From: Solanum dulcamara
Taxonomy: Eukaryota > Streptophyta > Magnoliopsida > Solanales > Solanaceae
Direction: 5' to 3'
Length of the DNA: 64,000 nt
Assembly (NCBI RefSeq): GCF_947179165.1
Contig: NC_077238.1
Span: 41,221,793-41,285,792 of the forward strand
The notes under the pieces: generated by a model
Databases searched by the model: none
What the model was told of the DNA's origin: nothing
What the model saw: the letters and a program-made list of their open reading frames with translations, nothing else
Position numbers and translations under genes: made by a program
In this document: positions 55,687-64,000 of the stretch, piece after piece
Numbering within the stretch: position 1 is the stretch's first letter
How the letters are laid out: each line of letters opens with the position of its first letter

Positions 55687-58162
55687 AGGATATAACTAAT
55701 CATGCTCTAGTGTTAGTTTCCATTCAAGTACTTTTATTAACACTTTTTTAATACTAGCTGATATATATAATGATATCCAGGACCATTGTAAAAGGGAGAG
55801 TCTCCCTAGTTTACTGCTTTCCTAGAATAATTACCATACCACTAGAGATAAGGGATAGAGTAGCTATCTTCTCTTCTCTAGTCCTTTTGTTTATGCAGGT
55901 AGTTGCAGACATGGAAAATGTCAACCAGCAATACAATAGCATACAACAATCCATAGCAACAACTATACAAACCAACAACACAACATCCACCACATGGAAC
56001 TCCATTCAACAGCAATCAAAAAGGAAACTCTGGTTCTATTATTGTTTTCTGTTGTGTGTCTCATTGTGCAGGTTTAATGCTACTATGAGCCTGGGGTTGG
56101 AGTTGCAGTAGCTGATTTTGAAGTTCTTTCACTAGCATATCAACAACATTACATGTAGATGCTACAGCAGCAGCAACTACATTACAGAGATGCAGCAACA
56201 ACAACATAAGAATGCTGTAGAGATGCAGCACAGGAATCAATAATGGGATTTCTCCTTTTGTTTGTCTATCTTGTGCAGGTACTCTGAAGAGCTGATCCTA
56301 ATCATAAGGAAGCTTCCCCTCTACTATGGAAGTAAAATGGAGATACCCAAGGACCTGCAGCAGACTATGACCAAAATGCAGCAGGGTATGATGTGCAGGG
56401 TGATTTGGACCATGTGGACCTGCACCAAGGTCTCCAAAATTTGCAGGACTGCAGTAAATACTGTAGGAGCAATACCCAAGAAGTCTCATCTCAAACAGAT
56501 AATTGGAGACGTTAGGCGAGCGACCTTGAAAAGGTCAGCCGTCTTAAGCCTAAAGAGGGAGCATTTTGCTATTTGGAAGTTCCAACCTGTGCAAAATGCC
56601 TCAAAATCTTGTACGACAAAAGAAAAGAATGTTTCTGCAAGTATCTAGGAGTTTCAGCTCAATTGGATAATTGGAGACGTTAGGCAAGCGACCTTGAAAA
56701 AGAAAACAGGCTCCAAAACACTTTTAGAGGTCCTTTCCTTTTTGCTAGCTTGTGCAAGTTCTTTCTTGCTTTTGTTTGTTTATTGTATTGCTGCAGGTTG
56801 CTGGAGTGCTACATCAACATGCATTAACAACAACTACATGGAGGACATCAAAGATACAACCACCAAATCAAATAGAAACTCCAAGACTGCTACACAAGGC
56901 CCATCCTAGTTTTTCTGTCTGGTTCGCTGTTCGTTTTTCTTTGATGGTTTTTGTGTAAGTACAACACCTGAAAGGGCACCTTGGCAAATAAAAGGCATCA
57001 ACATAGAGACAGCAACCTTACAAGCTAGGACTTCACCAACACATCAGCTCTCCACTCAAGCTAATTCCCTCATTGCAACACCTGAAGTCCATAGATCCTC
57101 ACATTAAGGGAGACAACTACTTGGCTTACTTGGACCTCATCATCACAACAACACTACTAAATACCAGGTTCCTAGTCTCAACACCTGCAACATCTTTTGT
57201 GCACCCCAGCTACATCGTCAAAGTTGATAATGCTTGGGTTCTCAGAGCACCAACAGCCATCAGCATCCAACATCTGTAGCAACAATTTGCAGCACTCAAT
57301 GAGCAACTACAAGTCATTACTACTTTATACATCAGCTTCCAGATTTGCTTGTTGGGAGAGGCAATAAGGAGCTGGTTACAGGAATACAGCAACCTTCCTT
57401 GGCTGCTTGTATCAAGAAGCTGCCTGCAGGTTTGCAACAGCTATCACACCTCCCATACTTGTTTGGCTCTTTGGTTGCTTGGTTGTGCAGGTACACAAAG
57501 TCTCAGACAAAGGGAGACAACAACCACACAAGCAAGGGCTCAGGGAGGCATTACATACAAGTTGCACTACACAACTACTCTATATTTCATGATCCTCAAC
57601 AACAACCCCAAGGCTACTGGCTGCTATAGCTCCATTTACTTCCTATCCTTTCATCCTCGTTAACTACTCATCCTTATACTGATGTTGTTGCATATTTCCT
57701 TGGACTTACTTGGTATGACAAGACTAAAAAGGGCAAAGATGAAAAGAATTTTCCCATCCTATGCGAGATAGAAGTTTCATATACTTTTTTCTTCTTCAAT
57801 TTAGCTATGTTTGATACGTAGCATAGTTGAATAGGAATAGTGTAGGTTACTCTCTTTTTTCTCATGGAAGGGGAGAGTCTCCCTCATTTATGCTTTCTTA
57901 GTCGATTTGTACCGGGAGGAGTCCTCTCATAGGTTTACTGCTTTCTAGGTATAGTTAGCCTCTCTTTTGTATCGGAGATGAGTTAGCTGACCTTAATAGG
58001 TTAGCCGAGTTATGAACCAACATAGGATCGGAGATAAGGTTTATGACCCCCTCCTTGTATTTTTATTTTGTTTATTTATGTTAAGGCTTGGGGGTGCTGC
58101 TCAACCCCTAACTGTGCATGAGAGGTGGGAGCCTCGTGTAGGGTCTGTTCCCTTAAAAAAAA
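55687..58162 (+). other. G2 LINE 3' region
   Basis: Starts after the RNase H stop. AGGGAGAGTCTCCCT (55793-55807) and GGGAGAGTCTCCC (57871-57883) bracket 2 kb rich in CAACAA and GCAGCA. TGCAGGTA/T after a T-rich tract occurs at 55894, 56067, 56274, 56792 and 57486. A direct repeat, GGAGACGTTAGGC-AGCGACC, lies at 56505 and 56673. Many overlapping open frames reflect low stop-codon density of these repeats; none resembles a known protein. Confidence 0.7.
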
Positions 58163-59639
58163 TATAGGTTATAACATATCTTAGAAATGAATATCGAGTA
58201 CCTATGGGATGCTAAATTAAAGCTGTAAGAGATACTTTTCATGTCGACGATAAGGGATACCCTCTTTAATTGGGGAAATTTATCTCGGAAAAACAAAAGT
58301 TTGTCTGAGTGGTACAGTTCAGACCATAGTATCTCCAGCCGTAATTATGTGGTAGAAAAAAAAAAAGCTCCGGTGGAAAGGTAAAATGCCCAATAATTGA
58401 GCTTCACTCATTTTGGAAGTACCAAGCCCTCAACTCCTAATTGTAAATTAGATAAGTTTTTCATAACTCGAGGATAGATTCAAAAGGGGACCAGGTAGGT
58501 CAAGTATTAAAAGGGAAGTACTGTGATGTTTAAGAGATTTTGGTTCTTTCAACAATGATTGAAAGATGGTTTACGATAACGGTTTATAGTTCTCCACCGA
58601 CTAATTGGGGAAAGAGCTTCAGACAGAAGCACCTCAAGGAGGTGTCAGGAACTGAAGAGGAATATGAATTAAAAGGGGGATATGTAAGTATGAATCGAAC
58701 AGTGTGATACGAGTAGGTAAGGATAAAGTGGAACCACTAGTAAGACGCACTTAGTATGCGTTGACTAAGTTAAAGGCCTGTGTGAGAACACAGTAAGAGC
58801 ATGGGGCTTAAGATACAAAAAAAATGAAAAAAATGACGCGTGTACACAACTTCGCCCCAAAAATAGTGGAACCCTTAGGGGACGAGGATGGAAAACTTAA
58901 GGAACAAAGGGCACAACTTCCATTCACCCCGAGAAATAAAGGATATAGGTTGGGGTAAAGCTACTATTTCAAAAGAACCTTGAACAGTTATCGTCGGAAT
59001 ACTAGCACCACCTAATTGAGATGGGAACGACTACAAGTACAAACAGAGAAAAGTACGAGTACCCTCTAAAGGGGGGAAGTTAATGAGAAAATGGCAAAAG
59101 TTGAAGGAGGCAATTGAGGTGGTAATATATTTGAGAGGGACATCTAAACTTCAATGAGATATCCTGCCAAACCAAGTTAGAAAGGTCTGGAAGCCACCAG
59201 TAACTGAACGGAAGCCAAAATACTACATAAGGCAGCATTGAGAAGTTTGTGACGAGACCCTAAATAACATAATGCTAGAAGGAGACCGTGTATAAAAACA
59301 AAAGGGTGTAAATAAGAAAGGATGTCGAATGAATTAAGAAACACTACGAAGGATAATGATAACATGCTAGACCAAAAGTCAAAATGTTAGCTATAGAGTT
59401 GGTCGCAAATAATGTTGCGATAGATATATAACCAAAGGAAAAGGAATAGAAAGCCTCTTGTGGTAGAAAATGGGGAGAACACAAAGTGAATAGAGGATAG
59501 CGGAACTAAAGGTCTACACCGATACTAGTTGTAAGATAACAGAGGAAGGGACAAGGCAAAACATAAAGACTCACGAGACAACACTGAGGTAAATCTTAGG
59601 CTAAATTGAGTGCCCGCACATCGTAGAAAGGATTTCAGT
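58163..59639 (+). other. A3 interior between G2 and the 5S segment
   Basis: Aligns in inverted sense with B 32800-34860 (GGTACAGTTCAGACCATAGT; CTCCACCGACTAATTGGGG). Contains CTCTAAAGGGGGGAAGTTAA, also in A1 and A2. No gag, protease or RT motifs seen. Confidence 0.65.
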
Positions 59640-59760
59640 GAAACGCGACACAAAGATTTCCCAGGAAGGTCACCCATCCTAATATTACTCTCGCCCCAGC
59701 ACGCTTAACTTCGAAATTCTAATGGAACTTAATGTGTTAGTGCTGGTATGATCACGCGAG
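59640..59760 (-). pseudogene. 5S rRNA-derived segment inside A3 (antisense to A3)
   Basis: The best kept of three copies. Minus strand: GCGTGATCATACCAGCACTA, then TCCATTAGAATTTCGAAGTT, AAGCGTGCTGGGGCGAGAGT, AATATTAGGATGGGTGACCT, TCCTGGGAAATCTTTGTGTC, GCGTTTC. The A-box-like AAGTTAAGCGTGC (59711-59699) is exact and the C-box-like AGGATGGGTGACC (59680-59668) is exact, so the internal Pol III promoter elements look largely intact. Total about 120 bp, with one extra T near the 5' end and one near TTCC. Differences are mostly C-to-T. Confidence 0.92.
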
Positions 59761-60720
59761 ATGGAAGAATCTAAACTAGCAACGGAGAAACGATATGAGA
59801 TTATGTACCCAGAGTATTATAAGATACGTTAAGGCAATTCTAACAAGGACTTAAGCAAAACAAAAAGGATTAGCTAATTGCTAACTGACGACACACTTGA
59901 ATGCCACAGTTCTTCAATATAGTACCAGTTAATGAGAGGAAAACCATAGAATGACTATATGGGCCAGTGGACGAGGGAATTTCGACACCACTTGGCAGCC
60001 AACTCTAAAGGCGAATAAGCAAACCCAAAAGGGTAAGAGTGCCAGCTGATGTAATTTACGAATAACAGGAAGCAATACCCAAAGGTCGAAAATTCCACAA
60101 ATGTTACCTGTGAATTAATGGTATTAACCTCTGCTCCTTCGATCACAGGTTACCTACTCCACTGAGAAGGTGTAAAGTTGTAAGCTAAAAGAGTGGTAGG
60201 ACCTTACGGAGTCCCCGCAGCTATTGTCCTATGCAAGGGAGCCCAAGTTGTGATTAACTATCGAGAGATGCAAAAATAGGTTTAGTCAAACTATCGAGAT
60301 GGAATTAATACTATAGGTGAAGTGAGACATGGCCACGATTGGACCTAAGATCTTTCCCGACATCGAATATAGGATAAGGGAGAAGAAAGACCCAAAAGAA
60401 TAAAGTGCCAGTTAAAGTTCTGAAGAAAGTCGAGAAAAACTATACGAAACTAAGGATTCCCGAATTATCAACGTCATCAAGCACCTATTCTATACTCTTC
60501 AAGAGTAGAGTGCTATACGGGTTATTGTGGGAAGGCTAACGAATCAGCCCATTTGCTTTCAAGCAAGATAACCTATGCAACTGGAACTGGGTGAAGTTAT
60601 ATAACAAGGAAGTAGTAAGATTCCGTGAAGTTCCCCAGCTAATATCTCAGATAGAGGGACTTCAAATATGATTAGCGTTTGGACCTCAGTCCAAGAAGAG
60701 GTCGGGGGCACAAACAGGCC
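59761..60720 (+). pseudogene. A3 integrase core relics, partly duplicated
   Basis: First copy near 60170-60260: RVVGPYGVPAAIVLCKGAQV in shifted frames, matching A2 44025-44090. A second, differently decayed core lies at 60490-60720: VIVGRLTNQP, FKQDNLCNW, EVVRFREVPQLISQ (family: IVDRLTKSAHF; EVVRLHGVP.SIISDRG). Text before the second (60385-60470: CCCAAAAGAATAAAGTGCCA) repeats text before the first (60030-60110: CCCAAAAGGGTAAGAGTGCC), so the segment seems duplicated, the second time without the 5S part. Confidence 0.6.
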
Positions 60721-61019
60721 TTCATACCGCATTTACCTCGGGCTTCCGAATAGACTGAGCATACTAGCAAATGCTAGAAAGTATATTGCGAGCTTATGAG
60801 GTTGGCTTTAAGTGTAGCTAGGACTATTGTCCACCAATTATTGGGTTTACCTACGAGAAGGGCCACCGTTCCAGTATTTAGATGACCCCCTACAAGATAT
60901 TGTAAGGAAGAGCACATAAGTCCCCCCCTGATAGGGAAAAGACTAAGCTGGTAGGCCAAATAGGATTAAACAAACTATTGAATAACAACCCAGAGTCGGC
61001 AGAAATGATATACAGATAA

Positions 61020-61440
61020 TCGACATCGACATTCAGAGTTTAAATGGATGATTGGATGTCCATAACGCATCACCCAGAAAAGGGGACTTAACCCAAAATA
61101 TGTTAGACTGTATCAGGTTGCACGTAAGGTGGGCAACACGGCTGGTAAGTTGAGCTTACCACCTGATTTGTAGACCATACGCCTATTCTATCAGATATAG
61201 ATATTTCGCGAATGTACTAGCGATCCACCCATAGTGTGTCTTATAAATGAAGTCCATGAGATGAAAGAATTATCCTATGAGGAGAAACTTATTGCCATCT
61301 TCGATTGGCAAGGTTGTGAACTGAGGACGTGCCTTTCGTCAAGGTACTGTGGCAAAATCAAAACTAGAAAAGGGGATGACCTGAGAAATTAAAAAGAGGA
61401 CATAAAACACCAGGTCAACAGGTAACCCCAACTCCTGAAA
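61020..61440 (+). pseudogene. A3 integrase C-terminus and chromodomain tail
   Basis: Pieces: LNPKYVRLYQVARKVGNTAG, KLSLPPDL, SDPPIVCLINEVHEMKELSY, EEKLIAIFDWQ, then EDVPFVKVLWQNQN in the next frame. It matches the Tekay-type integrase C-terminal domain (SPRYVGPYQI..KVG..AYEL; LSYEEKPIAILDRQ; KEVASVKVLWRN). Frameshifted with stops. Lies just before the polypurine tract. Confidence 0.82.
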
Positions 61441-61556
61441 CTCGTATACTAAGTACTTCGATGGAAATATGTGTGTAAGGAAATAGAAACGAATCCCCCG
61501 ATGGTCTGTATAAGTTCTAAGGGAAGTTTTGTTTAACATTCGGGGACGAATGTTCT

Positions 61557-61571
61557 AAAAAGGGGGAAGGA
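61557..61571 (+). other. A3 polypurine tract
   Basis: AAAAAGGGGGAAGGA directly before the 3' LTR; CATTCGGGGACGAATGTTCT precedes it. Confidence 0.88.
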
Positions 61572-64000
61572 TGTTACACCTCACCCTTTTAAACTCAGAA
61601 TGTCTCATAAGTTCCTTGGACATTACCATATGAACCGGATATGCTACTACACTATCAAATGACTCCAACGAAGGGAGGATGTGATACCCCGTGGTAGAGA
61701 AGGTTGGCAGGGGAATCATAAGAATCCGGAAGGAATAGGAGGTCAAGTAACAAGTCATAGTACTCGACTTATCTACGTAAGTTACTAATTTAGAAATCTT
61801 ACATACGTGAGTTACTTGATTACATACCAAGCTTACGTAGCAAGGGTTTCATAGGCTCTTAAAGTGAGACGAGATTACGAAAGAGATTATGAACCCACGA
61901 GGGAGGAAAAATTTTTGACACGTGGCAGCCAAGGAGGGTGACACGTGGCAGACCCTCAAGCAGGCAGGTGACCCACCTGCTTGGGGTCAAGTAGGGGACC
62001 CACCTGCTTAGGGGAGATGGACCCCACTGCAACGTGGCAGCACCCCATTGGCCGCGTGTTGAGGTGGCCCAATAAGGTCCTGACACGTGCCACCCTTAGG
62101 GGATGACATGTGTCACCTCATATATATGTGTGTATATGACTCTAAGTGTTCATTTATCCAAAAATCAGTCCAAAACATCAGCAGCTTTGGGAGAACAACG
62201 TGAAGGAGAAAGGCAGCCATAGCTTGGAAGCTTAAAGGTGAGTTTTCTAATTTTCTCTCCGTGAATTAATTATATACGACGTTCCTAAAATACGTGAAGG
62301 TGTATATATGTATGTTACGATGCTTAAGGAACCATATTTTCAGTTCTTCACTTGGAAAACTAAGAGAAACTTAAAGAGAAAATGCTAGGGCATAAACCCA
62401 TTTTTGGAGGGGACAGTTGCTAGTAATATTGGTATAACTTCTTGTGTGTATCTTGGTTTCGGGTGATTCAATATGTTTTGGAAAGGTATTTCATAGTTAT
62501 ATAACTTTTGTTTATACTTTCCAATCCATTTTTGCTTTTATCTTCGCGAAAAAGGGTGATGAAACGGAGAGGATGTACTACCCAGATTGGGTTTTGAAAA
62601 TCCTACACGGACAGCTGTGAGTATTTTGGTCATATATTTTCATACAAAATTGCTGTAGGGGTAATTAAAAAAATTTTGCGACCTTGATACACATGTCTAT
62701 AACTTTCATTGAGGACACAAACCCTGTTTCCCTCAATTACCCCTCCGAAACTAAGCGATAATATAAGACAGTGGGCTGCCCAGATTTTGCGTTTTGATAG
62801 TTCTGGCGAGTTTGACAAGTTTAACGTAAGGTAAGGTTTCTTATTTAAATTTGAGATTTATGTGTTCTTATGGAGAATGTTACACGCCCTATAGGTGGCT
62901 GGAAGTGTGTAAATATCATTGGAATACTTGGCTTTCGGAATAAACTAAATTATAGTCGTTATAGTCGAATTGTCGTCAAGGTAAGGCGTTGTTCTTGTGA
63001 GTTGCTGCTGCAGGGGTGTGGTGTGTTATTTCAGGACCTAAACATGTTATAATATGGTCTAGGGTGATTCTGGTTGAAGCCACATGACCCCCCGTTGCGT
63101 ATAATTAAAGGCGTTACAAAATAAAGGCTAGACGCCCGATGGTGATATCGTATTTTTGAATAAGTCATTTGGAGTTTATGTTGTATATTGTTGGTATGAA
63201 TTGCTGCAGGTTGTTGTTGTTGGTTGGCTGTAGGTCTTAGGGACCTAATTGGAAATTCGGATAGGGCACATTATAGGGGAGGTGCTGCCCAATTTTCGTT
63301 AACACCTTAACAAACTAAAGGACTAGTCGAGGAAACGACTAAGGAAATAGATTCCATTAACATTAAGGTGTAATCTAAGATACTGGAAAGTTAAAAGTAG
63401 TTGATATTCGTATTACTTTCATATTGAATAGGTTCGGAAGACGACGAGACGAGCAGGATAAAGGGTAACTCCCAAAAGGTATGTAAAGCTTTCTCTTGGC
63501 ATGTTTTGGTATAAGTTCGTACAGCTATCTCTCTTTCCTTTTGGCAATGTTTAGCCTTAAGTGGATTTTATATGAAGTGCGGGGATAATTCCATTTTCAG
63601 AATTTCGAGTATGCCTCATAACCCCTATCCACTGTTCAGTTTTAGAGTTCCTGTGAAGATTAAGTATTGCCTAGTAGGGCTTCCATGTGTCAAAATGTAA
63701 TGTGTGGGAAGCTATCTCTCATTTCCATTGAGATGTATTTGATACGAAAATGAGATTATGATGCCATAGTGGTTCACCGAGCCCCATGAAGGGCTGGGTA
63801 TGAAATATAAATATGAAGATCACCTGAAGGAAAGTACAGACCATATAGAGCTTATTCTCTTTCTTCTTTTGGGCATGTCCTTGATTTAGTTGTAAGTTGA
63901 ATCTGATCGGAACTCCAAGGTAACTCCATTCTGAAACATCTCTTAATTACTTCTAAATATTGAATCCCTATAATAGTCAAACTGCTTCTCTGGAGCTCTT
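61572..64000 (+). repeat. A3 3' LTR, cut by window end
   Basis: TGTTACACCTCACCCTTTTA onward, matching 51271 to about 53689 with scattered differences. U3 boxes: GACACGTGGCAG twice (61918, 61940), GCAGGTGACCCACCTGCTTG (61965-61984) and ACACGTGCC. TATA region near 62118. Confidence 0.93.

Larger units (their letters stand above)
55424..58162 (+). mobile_element. G2: 5'-truncated LINE with RNase H end
   Basis: Begins inside the RNase H domain (PPWNIHTYLTELQLL) in A3's leader just after GAGGAAAC, and ends in CCTTAAAAAAAA. It has the same architecture as G1: RNase H tail, stop, palindrome about 100 bp later, and a long low-complexity 3' region. A clean target duplication was not found. Its 3' end runs about 85 bp further than G1's, to GTAGGGTCTGTTCCC plus poly-A. 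Confidence 0.8.
51271..64000 (+). mobile_element. A3: family A LTR element, runs off the window
   Basis: The 5' LTR is 51271-54848; the 3' LTR begins at 61572 and is cut by the window edge. The interior without G2 is about 4.0 kb. The left flank is aatat (51266-51270), which should reappear after the 3' LTR. It contains a well-kept 5S-like segment, integrase/chromodomain relics and LINE G2 in the leader. LTR pairs differ by a few percent by eye. Confidence 0.92.

Noticed and set aside
55770..57663. Several overlapping ORFs of 60-128 codons on both strands (for example 56262-56648)
   Set aside because: CAACAA/GCAGCA-rich LINE 3' region has few stops; frames overlap on both strands and match no family I know.
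43420..59760. Cassandra-type TRIM elements as source of the 5S text
   Set aside because: Cassandra carries 5S sequence in short LTRs of an element under about 1 kb; here no short LTR pair or duplication borders the 5S text and its flanks are shared family A interior.

Overview
The window looks like plant nuclear heterochromatin: AT-rich and built almost wholly from degraded and nested retrotransposons. I find no intact host gene, tRNA, CRISPR array or bacterial-type feature. The pol remnants resemble Tekay/Del-type Ty3-gypsy chromoviruses. The LTRs begin TGTTACACC or TGTAAGATC, and the primer-binding sites (TGGTATCAGAGC) match initiator Met-tRNA. From memory these fit an asterid with a large genome, most likely Solanaceae; the genus cannot be fixed from the sequence alone.

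Layout. 1-2160 is the 5' half of an L1-type LINE on the minus strand. 2161-2600 is unassigned. From about 2600 to 48839 lies the pol end of an old gypsy element, D, split into three pieces by two large insertions. Insertion 1 is gypsy element E (2977-23675, 5-bp duplication aaaag). E was in turn hit by A1 (7889-16107, duplication ctata) and by a 5'-truncated LINE, G1 (16696-19662 minus, 9-bp duplication tgtttgatt). Insertion 2 is A2 (23874-48471). A2 contains B (28169-38121, minus strand) and the shrunken element C (38872-42566). After D come a minus-strand gypsy end, H (48840-50528), and a cut LTR, J (50529-51270). A3 follows (51271 to beyond 64000) and carries a second RNase H LINE end, G2 (55424-58162).

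A1, A2, A3, B and C belong to one super-family, called family A here. It has LTRs of about 2.7-3.6 kb, a conserved leader, and in its fuller members a roughly 4-kb interior holding only decayed integrase/chromodomain traces and no recognisable gag, protease or RT. It probably moved with enzymes from relatives such as E or D (inference).

The most notable observation is a near-full-length 5S rRNA-like segment of about 120 bp at the same relative place in the interior of A2, B and A3. It is always antisense to the retrotransposon, about 1.5-1.9 kb before the 3' LTR. This is not the Cassandra arrangement, in which 5S sequence lies in the LTR of a very short element. Other structure includes conserved U3 palindromes and G-box clusters before the LTR TATA boxes, a repeated GAGTCCC/GGGCCGG motif, a 20-G tract, a (TA)17 microsatellite at a promoter, and repeated TGCAGGTA modules in the LINE 3' regions.
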